A DNA stretch of 64,000 nucleotides from Rhodanobacteraceae bacterium (GTDB taxonomy: Bacteria; Pseudomonadota; Gammaproteobacteria; Xanthomonadales; SZUA-5). The DNA is taken from contig JACKOW010000001.1 of assembly GCA_024234055.1 (NCBI GenBank), forward strand, positions 970,001 to 1,034,000, written 5' to 3'. The translations under genes and the position numbers were made by a program. A model generated the notes under the pieces. The model worked only from the letters and a program-made list of their open reading frames with translations. It was not told where the DNA came from and made no database searches. Shown in pieces: positions 45,012-53,162 of this stretch (position 1 is its first letter; every line of letters starts with the position of its first letter).

Positions 45012-45364
45012 GCATCCCCCGTCGTCAGTAACTTGCTGATATCCAGATTCATTCGGGCCAGTCGTGCTTTCAACATTGGCCATTCATCGCTGAGAAAGCG
45101 CTGGCGTTCGAGTTCCAGCAGCCGCTCGCGGGCGCCTTCGCGCACAAACAGACCCAGCCCGCGGCGCTTCTCCAGCAGATCCTCATCCACCAGTTCCTGG
45201 TAGGACTTGGACACGGTAAGCGGGTTGATCTGGAAGTCCACCGCGACCTGGCGCACCGAGGGTACGGCCTCACCTTCCTTGAGTTCGCCATCGAGAATCA
45301 TCGCCACTACCCGGTCGCGCAGCTGCCGGTAGATGGGAACGGCATCGTTCCATACATGGACCAT
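45008..45364 (-). CDS. GntR-family (YtrA-type) transcriptional repressor
   Basis: The product has 118 residues with GGAG eight bases upstream. The N-terminal winged helix has PIYRQLRDRVVAMILDGELK+EGEAVPSVRQVAVDFQINPL and TVSKSYQELVDEDLLEKRRG+LGLFV. The short C-terminal tail without an effector domain defines the YtrA subfamily, which usually represses its own operon with an ABC exporter. It lies second in the operon; the inverted repeat at 45746-45769 is the likely operator. Confidence 0.9.
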   Translation of the reverse strand: MVHVWNDAVPIYRQLRDRVVAMILDGELKEGEAVPSVRQVAVDFQINPLTVSKSYQELVDEDLLEKRRGLGLFVREGARERLLELERQRFLSDEWPMLKARLARMNLDISKLLTTGDA

Positions 45365-45368
45365 GGGC

Positions 45369-45713
45369 TTACTCCGAGCTCGCGCTGCCGCCGAAGGAGA
45401 AGAAGGGCATTTCCAGTTCGTTGGCGACCGCGCCGGCGCTGTGCGCGGCATCATCCAGGGCGCGTTCGGCGATCGACTTGCCTTGCGGGCTCGATTCCGC
45501 AGCAAACCAGCCGACCGATACGTCTGCCAGATCCGGGCGCGAACCGGCCAGCAACAGCGTGGCAGCCACGCTCTCCGCCGACTCCGGCAGGCTGGCTGCG
45601 GCGGCCAATGTCAGGTCTGCGCCCGGATTGCGTTCGCCGGCACTGGCAACGGCGCCCAGGCATGCGCTGATCATCGCGATCAGAATGAGATTCGAGCTGA
45701 TTCGTCTGCCCAT
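45369..45713 (-). CDS. Secreted hypothetical protein, first gene of the ABC operon
   Basis: The product has 114 residues and a signal peptide (NLILIAMISACLGAVASAGE). The mature part is Ala/Ser-rich (DLTLAAAASLPESAESVAAT) and ends with EMPFFSFGGSASSE. I do not recognise it. It ends four bases before the GntR gene and is directly behind the operator-promoter, so it should be induced with the exporter. Confidence 0.65.
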   Translation of the reverse strand: MGRRISSNLILIAMISACLGAVASAGERNPGADLTLAAAASLPESAESVAATLLLAGSRPDLADVSVGWFAAESSPQGKSIAERALDDAAHSAGAVANELEMPFFSFGGSASSE

Positions 45714-45745
45714 GAGGTACTCCGTGCTCGCCAGTTCGATGCACT

Positions 45746-45786
45746 GGTGTTGTAGTCAACTATAACACCAATTGACCGTAGGGCAA
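45746..45786 (-). promoter_or_regulatory. Promoter with overlapping GntR operator
   Basis: The 24-bp inverted repeat reads on the minus strand GGTGTTATAGT-TG-ACTACAACACC (45769-45746), arms matching at ten of eleven positions. A -35-like TTGCCC (45786-45781) and a -10-like TATAGT (45764-45759) are 16 bp apart, so the -10 lies inside the left arm. Repressor binding would block polymerase directly. This is the type of site used by YtrA regulators. Confidence 0.75.
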
Positions 45787-45841
45787 GCAGGTCGGAAGTC
45801 ACGGGCGCGGGCAGGCGGCGCCGGATGCGGCGCCTGGGTGC

Positions 45842-46291
45842 TCAGTCCGCCTTGTATTCGTCGTGGCAGGCCTTGCAGGCACCACCGGTCTTGGCAAACT
45901 GCTCCTTGATGGCGGCTTCGTCTCCACCCTTGGCGATGTTCGCCAGCGCCGCTGTTTCGCGCTCCAGATCCTTCATCTTGGCGCTGAAGTCGTCGAAATG
46001 GGTCCAGATGGCCGGCTTCGCATCCGTAGTGGCGCCCTCATGCGAGCCTTCCAGGAATCCTTCCAGCAGTTGTGGGGCCAGGGCTGCCACGCGCTCGGCG
46101 CGACGGGCAAATTCGGCGGCGTCAAATGCGATCCGGCCGCGCACCATGGCGTTCATCGGCATCCAGTTCCACAGCAACACGGTGTACGCCGAACGGCGAT
46201 AGTTGATCGCATCCTCAGGCTTGGTCTGGGCCATTGCAGAGGTGGACAGCAACGAGGCACACAACGACAAAGTCAGCAAAACACGGCGCAT
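45842..46291 (-). CDS. Cytochrome c' (class II c-type cytochrome)
   Basis: The product has 149 residues with signal peptide (MRRVLLTLSLCASLLSTSAM). A four-helix-bundle protein with haem motif CKACH at 139-143 near the C-terminus, and AINYRRSAYTVLLWNWMPMN+AMV at the start, fits cytochrome c'. Such periplasmic proteins bind NO or carry electrons. TGGAGCG precedes the ATG. It is separated from the FHA-GGDEF gene by an array pair. Confidence 0.9.
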   Translation of the reverse strand: MRRVLLTLSLCASLLSTSAMAQTKPEDAINYRRSAYTVLLWNWMPMNAMVRGRIAFDAAEFARRAERVAALAPQLLEGFLEGSHEGATTDAKPAIWTHFDDFSAKMKDLERETAALANIAKGGDEAAIKEQFAKTGGACKACHDEYKAD

Positions 46292-46335
46292 CGGGTCGCT
46301 CCATCCAAGGGTCAGCGCAAAGTCTAACCTGAAGA

Positions 46336-46422
46336 CGAGGGCACGAGGGCACGAGGGCACGAGGGCACGAGGAAGCTCGAAGCTCGCGCTGCGTTGGCCT
46401 TTGCGTGCCCTCTCGCCCTCGT
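46336..46422. repeat. Inverted CGAGGGCA arrays between FHA-GGDEF and cytochrome genes
   Basis: The left arm 46336-46372 (ACGAGGGCACGAGGGCACGA and on, about four units) and right arm 46403-46422 (GCGTGCCCTCTCGCCCTCGT) surround a 30-bp loop. The right arm ends nine bases before the stop of the FHA-GGDEF gene, which reads it as a purine-rich array directly after its TAA. Confidence 0.88.
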
Positions 46423-46431
46423 TCAACAGCC

Positions 46432-47316
46432 TTACTCGAATTCGACCCGATTGCGTCCTTTGGCCTTGGCCTGGTAGAGCCGTTCATCGGCGAGGCGCAG
46501 CAGGTCGGCGCTGGTGTGCATGCTGTCGTTCCAACTGGCGATGCCCACGCTGGCCGAAATCCGCTGCGGTTCGCCGTGCACATCGAAGCGATGCTGGGCC
46601 ACCCGGGCGCGAATGCTCTCGGCAAATTCCCGAGCCTGCGTCGGGCTGCCGTTGGCCATGGCCACGGCGAATTCCTCGCCGCCCAGCCGCCCGAGCTGAC
46701 AATTGACGCCGGCCAGATCGCGGATCAGTTGCGATACGCTGGCAATGACCTGATCGCCGACCAGATGCCCGAAGTGATCGTTGATCTGCTTGAAATGGTC
46801 CAGATCGACGATCAGCACCGACAGTGCAGTGCCGACTTTGGCCCTGCCGACATGTTCATCCAGCAACATGCGGAAATGTCGCCGGTTGTAGAAACCGGTC
46901 AGGCCATCGTGCACCGCCAGATCGATCAGTTCCTGGTGATAGCGGGATTCGGCGCTGGCGCCGCGAAAGAACTTCAGGGCGTGGTTGCCAACGCCAATCT
47001 GGTCACTGTCACTCAGTTCGGCCCGCATCACCGCCTGGCCGTTGAGGTAGGTCTTGTTGGTGGAGCCCAGATCCTCGATGAAGAAACGCTCACCCTCGCG
47101 CCAGACCCGGCAGTGGCTGCGTGACACGCTGGGATGCTGCAGGCTCAGCGTGGCCTCGTTGGCGCGCCCGATGATCACCGGCTCCGCGCCCAGTTCCAGT
47201 TCTTGACCGAGAAACACGCCACTGACCACGATCAGCCGGGGTGGCCGGTCCAGCGCTTCGCCGTCCGGCCCGGCCATGACGGTCGCGCGATCGGTGTTGG
47301 AAGAATTCTTGCGCAC
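46432..47316 (-). CDS. FHA-domain diguanylate cyclase
   Basis: The product has 294 residues from a GTG start; an internal ATG at codon 14 is possible. The FHA domain at about 27-115 has the phosphothreonine-binding residues in PVIIGRANEATLSLQHPSVS+RSHCRVW and DLGSTNKTYLNGQ. A GGDEF domain follows with HDGLTGFYNRRHFRMLLDEH, DLDHFKQINDHFGHLVGD and active site RLGGEEFAVAM (212-216). It is likely an active c-di-GMP synthase recruited by phosphorylated partners. No kinase is nearby. Confidence 0.92.
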   Translation of the reverse strand: MRKNSSNTDRATVMAGPDGEALDRPPRLIVVSGVFLGQELELGAEPVIIGRANEATLSLQHPSVSRSHCRVWREGERFFIEDLGSTNKTYLNGQAVMRAELSDSDQIGVGNHALKFFRGASAESRYHQELIDLAVHDGLTGFYNRRHFRMLLDEHVGRAKVGTALSVLIVDLDHFKQINDHFGHLVGDQVIASVSQLIRDLAGVNCQLGRLGGEEFAVAMANGSPTQAREFAESIRARVAQHRFDVHGEPQRISASVGIASWNDSMHTSADLLRLADERLYQAKAKGRNRVEFE

Positions 47317-47466
47317 GCATTTCGAGTCAATCAGGCTGGGGCAAGTCTATCCCAGTGCGCCGTCGGTGTTGCATGACGCCCGATTCCTCCGTGCGTGACC
47401 GCCAACAAGAGCGGCGTGGGACTCCCCTTCGCCTCCGGCGATGGGCTCATTCGCGCATCAAACGTT

Positions 47467-47555
47467 GGAGGGCGCGAGGGCGCGCAAAGTCAGCCTTACC
47501 GCGAGCTCTTGCTCTTGCGTGCCCTCGTGCCCTAGTGCCCTCTCGCCCTCGTGCC
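47467..47555. repeat. Inverted GAGGGCGC arrays upstream of the FHA-GGDEF gene
   Basis: The left arm 47467-47484 (GGAGGGCGCGAGGGCGCGCA) and right arm 47517-47555 (CGTGCCCTCGTGCCCTAGTG and on) enclose a spacer (CAAAGTCAGCCTTACCGCGA, then GCTCTTGCTCTTG) that resembles 9760-9799. The rest of 47317-47620 shows no gene. Confidence 0.85.
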
Positions 47556-47620
47556 ATTCAATCAGGTACTTGCGATATGTTTGGTGAGAACTTCTGGGTA
47601 TCCAGCGGCGCTGGTTGGCG

Positions 47621-48025
47621 TTAACGCGTCTCGTGATGGCAGGCCGCGCAAGCATCGTTGATCTGTTTCAAGGCCGTGCCTATGCCGGCGCAGTCAGCCC
47701 CGGCAGCAATGCCCTTGTCGACTTCCGTCAGGAAGGCCTGGCGACGACGCTCGAAGGTGGCATCGGCGTAGCCGATCGCGGCGAAGATCGGGGTGGCGTC
47801 CTCGGCCAGCATCCGCAAGCGGCCGACATGGTGCAGAGCCGCTGGGCCGTCGCAGCGATTGGAGCTCGCGTTCTGGCGTGCCTGGGAATAGTGGTATTGC
47901 ATCAAGGCCATCGTGCCCTTGGGCACGGCATGTCGCTGTTGCAAGGCGCCAGCAGCAATAAAGCTGCACAGTGAGCCGAGAAAAACCCCGGCAAGCAACA
48001 AGATCAGTGCGCGTGTAGCCGACAT
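47621..48025 (-). CDS. Small secreted cytochrome c-like protein
   Basis: The product has 134 residues, GGAGG about ten bases upstream of the ATG. A signal or anchor segment (ALILLLAGVFLGSLCSFIAA) is followed by a helical body and a haem motif CAACHH near the C-terminus (about 128-133). The position of the motif recalls class II cytochromes. No partner oxidase is nearby; the other cytochrome lies at 45842. Confidence 0.8.
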   Translation of the reverse strand: MSATRALILLLAGVFLGSLCSFIAAGALQQRHAVPKGTMALMQYHYSQARQNASSNRCDGPAALHHVGRLRMLAEDATPIFAAIGYADATFERRRQAFLTEVDKGIAAGADCAGIGTALKQINDACAACHHETR

Positions 48026-48087
48026 CTGTGAGAGACCTCCAGAGAAACCGGGCGAAGGCTACCTGAATTGGCGTGCAGGCTGCGCCT

Positions 48088-48432
48088 TTGGGTTGCGAGG
48101 GCGCGAGGGCAGGAGGGCAGGAGGGCAAGAGGGCGAGAGGGCGAGAGGGCGAGAGGGCGAGAGGGCGAGAGGGTACGAGGGCGAGAGGGCACGAGGGGCT
48201 CGAGGGAAAGAGGGCAAGAGGGCGAGAGGGCGAGAGGGCATGGAAAAGCAGAAGTGCCGAGAGTCTGGGGGCTGTCAGATTTTTTGTGTGCAGGGCTTTA
48301 ATGGACTTGCCCTTGGCGGTTCGTGCGGGCGCCATGGGGTTTGGCTAGTAGTGATTCTGAGATCTTTCGTGCCCTCGTGCCCTCGTGCCCTCTTGCCCTC
48401 GTGCCCTCGTGCCCTCGTGCCTCGCGCCTTCT
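48088..48432. repeat. Longest array element, between mutS and a cytochrome gene
   Basis: The right arm 48367-48432 (CTTTCGTGCCCTCGTGCCCT and on) starts directly after the mutS stop on the minus strand. The left arm 48088-48240 is about 150 bp of GAGGGC(A/G)(A/C/G)-type units, including a run of GCGAGAGG repeats (period 8). The 126-bp spacer (48241-48366) has no gene. The two arms can pair over a long distance. Confidence 0.9.
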
Positions 48433-48438
48433 TGCCCT

Positions 48439-51183
48439 TCACCCCGCCAGCGACTTCAGCCGATACAGCAGATCGAGCGCCTGGCGTGGCGTCAGCGTAT
48501 CCGGATCGATTTCCCGCAAGGCATCAAGCGCTGGCGACGGCGCCGCAAACAGATCGAACTGCGCCGGTTTTGGCGCTGCAGTGGCGGCGCGGCTCTCCCG
48601 GGTCCCGGGTCCCAGGTCCCCGGTCCCGACCATCGGCGCTGCGCCCCGTGCCCCTTCTTCCAGCCCCCGCAGCACCGCCTCGGCGCGCTTGAGCACGCTG
48701 CCGGGCAACCCGGCCAGCGCTGCCACCTGCAGACCGAAGCTGCGATTGGCCGGGCCGGCCTTGACCGCATGCAGGAACACCAGGGCGTGGCTGTGCTCGA
48801 CCGCGTCCAGATGCACGTTGGCCACACCCTCGCACTCGTCGGCGAGTTCGGTCAGCTCGAAATAATGAGTGGCGAACAGGGTGTAGGCGCGATTGCGCTC
48901 GGCCAGTTCGATGGCGCAGGCGCGGGCGATGGCCAAACCATCGTAGGTGCTGGTGCCGCGACCGATTTCGTCCATCAGCACCAGCGAGTGCTCGCTGGCG
49001 TTGTGCAGGATACGGGCGGTCTCGCTCATCTCGACCATGAAGGTCGATTGTCCGCGGGCCAGGTCGTCGCCGGCACCGATGCGGGTGAAAATGCGATCGA
49101 TCGGCCCGATGCGGGCGCTGCTCGCCGGCACGCAACTGCCGATATGTGCCAGCAGCACGATCAGAGCATTCTGGCGCATGTAAGTGCTCTTGCCACCCAT
49201 GTTCGGACCGGTGATCACCAGCATGCGGCGATCGTCGTGCAGATCCAGATCATTGGGCTCGAAGGGCTCGCGGCGCACGATCTCGACCACCGGATGGCGG
49301 CCGTTCTCGATCTTCAGCACGCGTTCGGCGCACAGGGCCGGACGCACCCAGTTCCAGCGCTCGGCGCCATCGGCCAGCGCCGCCACCACATCCAGATGGG
49401 CCAGCGCATCGGCTGCCGCGCGCAAGGTGTCGAGCTGGGTCTGCAGTGTCGCGATCAGTTCCTCGTAGAGCCCGCGCTCGCGCATCAGCGCGCGCTCGCG
49501 GCTGCCGAGCACCTTGTCCTCGTAGGTCTTCAATTCCTCGGTGATGTAGCGTTCGGCGCCCTTCAGGGTCTGTCGCCGCGACCAGCGCGGCGGCACCCTA
49601 TCCAGGTGCGAGCGCGTGACTTCCAGATAAAAGCCGTGCACCTTGTTGTAGGCCACGCGCAGGTTGCTGATGCCGGTGGCCTCGCGCTCGCGTCGTTCCA
49701 GGTCCACCAGATATTCGTCGGCGCCGGCTGACAGTGCCCGCAGCTCGTCCAGTTCGGCGTCAAAGCCGGGCGCAATCGCACCGCCATCGCGCATGATCAC
49801 CGGTGGCTCGGCCACGATCGCGCGCAGCAGCAGCGCATGGGTGTCATCCAGACCGCGCAAGGCCTGGGCCCACTCGATCAGCGCGCTGGGTGTTCCCTGC
49901 TCGGCAATGCCGGCGATAGCCGGACAGGCCCCCAGCGCATCGCGCAGGCCGGAGAGATCGCGCGGTCGGGCCGAACCCAGCGCCAGGCGGCCCAGCATGC
50001 GTTCGACGTCGCCCAGCGGCGTCAGCGCCTCGCGCAGGGGCTCCATCAGTGCCAGATTGCGCACTGATTCGATCGCATCCTGGCGTCGTCGCAGCTCGAC
50101 GTGGTCGCGCAGTGGCCGCGCCAGCCAACGCCTGAGCAGACGCGCACCCATGGGCGTCAGGCAGCGGTCGAGAATGCCGACCAGCGTATGTTCGCGACGG
50201 CCGGAGGGATGTTCCTCGATTTCCAGGTGGCGCCGGGTGGCGGCGTCCAGATGCAGCGAATCCTCGCCCTGTTCCAGCGACAGGCTGGCAAGGCGGGGCA
50301 GGGCGGCTTTTTGCGTGTCGCGCACGTATTGCAGCAGCGCCCCGGCCGCGCCCAGAGCCGGCCCCAGGTGATCGCAGCCAAAGCCGCTGAGATCGCGCAC
50401 GGCAAATTGCGACGTCAGGGCGCGGCGGCCAGCGTCGGCATCAAAGTGCCAGGGCGCCAGATGGCGGACCAGTCCGGCCTCGCAGCCCTCCGGCGGATTC
50501 AGATCCTCCGGGAACAGGGATTCGGCAGGCGCCAGTCGCGCGATTTCCGATGGCAGCGCCGAGGCCTCGATTTCGCTGAGGCGGATGCGGCCGGAGCCCA
50601 GATCTAGCCAGGCCAGGCCGAGGCGAGGGCACGAGGGCGCGAGGGCAGGAGGGCAGGCAAGAGCCGAGTCTGGGGACGAGGGGCTTGCCGAGGTTTCGAG
50701 CGCAACGCGCGGTTTCTCCACCGTTTCGTGCCCTCGCGCCCTCGTGCCCTCGTGCCCTCGGCCTCCCACCGCCACCGCCAGCAACAGATTGTCGCGGCGC
50801 TGTTCGAGCAGGGCGTCATCGACGACGGTGCCGGGAGTGACGATGCGCGTGATCTGGCGTTCGACCAGTCCCTTGGCTTCCTTGGGATCGCCGATCTGCT
50901 CGGCGATGGCGACCGCCTCGCCGAGCTTGATCAGTTTGGCCAGATAGCCATCGAGCGCGTGCACCGGGATGCCGGCCATCGGGATCGGCTGGCCAGCGGA
51001 CTGTCCGCGTTGGGTCAGCGTGATTTCGAGCAGGCTGGAGGCTCGACGGGCATCGTCGTAGAAAACCTCGTAGAAGTCGCCCATGCGGAACAGCAGCAGC
51101 AAATCCGGCTGCTGCGCCTTCAGCGCCAGATACTGACGCATCAGCGGCGTGTGTTCCGGAATCAGGGGCGACGGGTCCGACAT
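48439..51183 (-). CDS. mutS: DNA mismatch repair protein MutS with array-derived insertions
   Basis: The product has 914 residues (E. coli 853). The mismatch-reading loop FRMGDFYEVFYDDA, core and clamp, Walker A TGPNMGGKSTYMRQ, then DEIGRGTSTYDGLAIARA and the C-terminal beta-clamp motif AQFDLFA are intact. Two foreign segments are seen. Residues about 141-187 (GRGHEGTRARGHETVEKPRV and on, to SCPR) interrupt domain II between LLLAVAVG and LGLAWLDLGSG. About 850-864 (VGTGDLGPGTRESRAA) lie in the C-terminal linker. Both are encoded by tandem-array DNA. Mismatch repair may still work, since both sit in tolerant places, but this is untested. Confidence 0.95.
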   Translation of the reverse strand: MSDPSPLIPEHTPLMRQYLALKAQQPDLLLLFRMGDFYEVFYDDARRASSLLEITLTQRGQSAGQPIPMAGIPVHALDGYLAKLIKLGEAVAIAEQIGDPKEAKGLVERQITRIVTPGTVVDDALLEQRRDNLLLAVAVGGRGHEGTRARGHETVEKPRVALETSASPSSPDSALACPPALAPSCPRLGLAWLDLGSGRIRLSEIEASALPSEIARLAPAESLFPEDLNPPEGCEAGLVRHLAPWHFDADAGRRALTSQFAVRDLSGFGCDHLGPALGAAGALLQYVRDTQKAALPRLASLSLEQGEDSLHLDAATRRHLEIEEHPSGRREHTLVGILDRCLTPMGARLLRRWLARPLRDHVELRRRQDAIESVRNLALMEPLREALTPLGDVERMLGRLALGSARPRDLSGLRDALGACPAIAGIAEQGTPSALIEWAQALRGLDDTHALLLRAIVAEPPVIMRDGGAIAPGFDAELDELRALSAGADEYLVDLERREREATGISNLRVAYNKVHGFYLEVTRSHLDRVPPRWSRRQTLKGAERYITEELKTYEDKVLGSRERALMRERGLYEELIATLQTQLDTLRAAADALAHLDVVAALADGAERWNWVRPALCAERVLKIENGRHPVVEIVRREPFEPNDLDLHDDRRMLVITGPNMGGKSTYMRQNALIVLLAHIGSCVPASSARIGPIDRIFTRIGAGDDLARGQSTFMVEMSETARILHNASEHSLVLMDEIGRGTSTYDGLAIARACAIELAERNRAYTLFATHYFELTELADECEGVANVHLDAVEHSHALVFLHAVKAGPANRSFGLQVAALAGLPGSVLKRAEAVLRGLEEGARGAAPMVGTGDLGPGTRESRAATAAPKPAQFDLFAAPSPALDALREIDPDTLTPRQALDLLYRLKSLAG
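48596..48629 (-). repeat. GGGACCC-type array inside the 3' part of mutS
   Basis: On the coding strand the 34 bp start CGGGACCGGGGACCTGGGAC and end CCGGGACCCGGGAG. Thirty-two positions equal the thrC array at 22405-22438. It encodes GTGDLGPGTRE here, in another reading frame than in thrC. Confidence 0.85.
50622..50763 (-). repeat. Complete inverted-array element in frame within mutS
   Basis: On the plus strand a G-rich arm 50622-50657 (GGCGAGGGCACGAGGGCGCG and on) and a C-rich arm 50727-50761 (CGTGCCCTCGCGCCCTCGTG and on) enclose a 69-bp spacer. This is the same architecture as the intergenic elements at 46336 and 47467. The whole is open in the mutS frame and adds about 47 residues. Confidence 0.9.
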
Positions 51184-51361
51184 GCAGGATCAGCGACAAC
51201 GGGATCAGAGCGGGGAGGAGAGCATAGAGGCTCGCGGTGCGCGTGTGTGCGCGGCGGATTCCGGGTAACCCCGGTCGTCGGTCATGTTGCGCGTGCGGCC
51301 GGCTACGGGCCGCGGTGTTGCGACCGTCGCGGTGATTGGCGAATGTCTCCAGAGCGCCGAA

Positions 51362-52417
51362 TCAGCCCCGATGGGCTGCCAGCCATCGGTCGAGCAGCGC
51401 ACGCGCCTTCAGCGGTACCTGATTCTGGCGCGGGTCGTCCAGCGCCGCACGCAATCGGCGCATCGCCGGGCGATAGTCGCTGTGCCCGCGTGGATAGCGC
51501 TTGAGCACATCCAGGATTCGCAGGACTTCGGTTTCTCCTTGTTCGGCGTAGAGCGTGTGCGTGCGCTCGATGTCCAAGGCCAGTTCGGCAGCGATCCGCT
51601 CGATCCCGATGGCGATGGCCTGATCCAGCTGCTCCGGGTGCGGGGGATCATTGCCCTGCAGATAGATGACGGCCTCGTAGGCACGGCCGCGGGTCAACTC
51701 CCGGGCCACGGCGGCGGTCAGATCAGGATGCTCGGCGAGTTTCTGCAAGGCCAGGGCGCGCACGGCTGGATTCTCGTAGACATTGCTGTGGTTGAGCAGC
51801 TGCGACAGATGGTCCGGCAGGCGCATCCGGGCGACTTCGTCATGGGTCTGCTGATCGCGCCGGTCCTGTTCCGCCGACTGCTGCTGCAGCTGCTGCTGGC
51901 GCTGGACTTGCTGTGATTGCGCCATTTCCATCACCAGGCCCAGTGCCACCAGCGCCGACAGTGCCGTGGTGGTCAGCCAGATCCCGCGCACCGATGCCTG
52001 GGCGGCAGCATGGCTGAGTCCATTGAGTGCCAGCGCTGCCGCAAGGATCAGGGCTGCAGGCAAGACCCAGGCTGCCCATGGCACCAGCGGACGCATTGCC
52101 CAGGGAATCTGGCTGGATGGTTCCAGCCTGAGCGCCGAGGCCATGGTCACGACCACCGTGAAACCCAAACCAGCCAACAGGATCGCCAGATACTGCAGCC
52201 CGCGTTCGCGTGCCAGCCAGTCCATGCCGCCTCGCGTGACCACGACCATCCATGCGCCCGTCAGCAATGCACCCATTGGTAGCCCGAACCACACCGAGGC
52301 CCACAGCAGCCCGGCGCCGGCATCATTGCCCCGGGCCTGGCCCAGCTGCAGTCCCAACCAGGGGATCAGATAGACCAGCGCCGCCAGCAGCAGACACAGA
52401 TGGCCGAGGATGGACAA
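51362..52417 (-). CDS. Hypothetical membrane protein with cytoplasmic helical tail
   Basis: The product has 351 residues from a TTG start, three bases after the nitroreductase stop; the start is uncertain. Five or so membrane segments fill residues 1-165. A Gln-rich coil (QSQQVQRQQQLQQQSAEQDR) follows, then a helical tail (about 200-351) with HEAT-like phrases such as NPAVRALALQKLAEHPDLTA. I do not recognise the family. Probably co-transcribed with the nitroreductase. Confidence 0.6.
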   Translation of the reverse strand: MSILGHLCLLLAALVYLIPWLGLQLGQARGNDAGAGLLWASVWFGLPMGALLTGAWMVVVTRGGMDWLARERGLQYLAILLAGLGFTVVVTMASALRLEPSSQIPWAMRPLVPWAAWVLPAALILAAALALNGLSHAAAQASVRGIWLTTTALSALVALGLVMEMAQSQQVQRQQQLQQQSAEQDRRDQQTHDEVARMRLPDHLSQLLNHSNVYENPAVRALALQKLAEHPDLTAAVARELTRGRAYEAVIYLQGNDPPHPEQLDQAIAIGIERIAAELALDIERTHTLYAEQGETEVLRILDVLKRYPRGHSDYRPAMRRLRAALDDPRQNQVPLKARALLDRWLAAHRG

Positions 52418-52420
52418 GGT

Positions 52421-53089
52421 CTATTTGAACTGCGCGTAGGCCGTGAGCGGTAGCCGCTCGATGGCCGGCACCTGCGCACCTTCGGCCGGGTAGCCGACCA
52501 CCAGTAGCAGATAGGCCATCTCGTTGTTCGGTCGGCCCAGGATCTCACCGAGAAAGCCCATCGGACTCGGTGTGTGCGTGAGCGTGGCCAGACCGGCGCG
52601 GTGCAGGGCCGCGATCAGCATGCCGGTGGCAATACCCACCGATTCATGCGGGTAGTAGCGCTTGACCTTCTCGCCCTGCTCGTTGAAGGCGAAGCGCTCG
52701 TAGAAGATGCCGATCAGCCAGGGCGCTATCTCCAGAAAGGGCTTGTTTGCATCCGTGCCGATGGCCGACAGCGCCTGCAGCCACTGCGCCGGGGCGCGGT
52801 GCTCGTAGAAGGCGCGCTCCTCGGCCTCGGCGGCCTCGCGGATTCGGTGCTTGAGCTCGGCGTCGGCCACGGCGACGAAGCGCCAGGGCTGTTGATTGGC
52901 GCCGCTGGGGGCGGTGCCGGCCGCGCGCAGACAGGCTTCTATGATGCTGCGCGGCACCGGCCGGTCGGAGAATTCGCGCACCGTGCGCCGCCGCGCCAGA
53001 TCGGCCGCGAATTCATCGGCACGGGCCTGCATTTCGGCGGGCGGATATTCGCGGTAGTCCGGCAGCGGAATGTGCGATGCAGCGCTCAT
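52421..53089 (-). CDS. Nitroreductase-family protein
   Basis: The product has 222 residues from the ATG at 53089 (GGGAG upstream). It has FMN contacts RRTVREFSDRPVPRSIIEAC, GTAPSGANQQPWRFVAV, PHESVGIATGMLIAALHRAG and LGRPNNEMAYLLLVVGYP. It resembles the iodotyrosine-deiodinase/BluB-like branch of the superfamily. An FMN-dependent reduction is likely; the substrate is unknown. It stands 73 bp after the stop of the lipid operon. Confidence 0.87.
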   Translation of the reverse strand: MSAASHIPLPDYREYPPAEMQARADEFAADLARRRTVREFSDRPVPRSIIEACLRAAGTAPSGANQQPWRFVAVADAELKHRIREAAEAEERAFYEHRAPAQWLQALSAIGTDANKPFLEIAPWLIGIFYERFAFNEQGEKVKRYYPHESVGIATGMLIAALHRAGLATLTHTPSPMGFLGEILGRPNNEMAYLLLVVGYPAEGAQVPAIERLPLTAYAQFK

Positions 53090-53162
53090 GGCCGGCTCCC
53101 GGCGATCGATCAGGATGCTCCGTATGCCATCGCCACCAACATAAATCCAGTGGGCTGCGGCA

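Noticed and set aside
48088..48432. CRISPR array
   Set aside because: Units are only 7-9 bases in direct contact, without unique spacers, and no cas gene is present.
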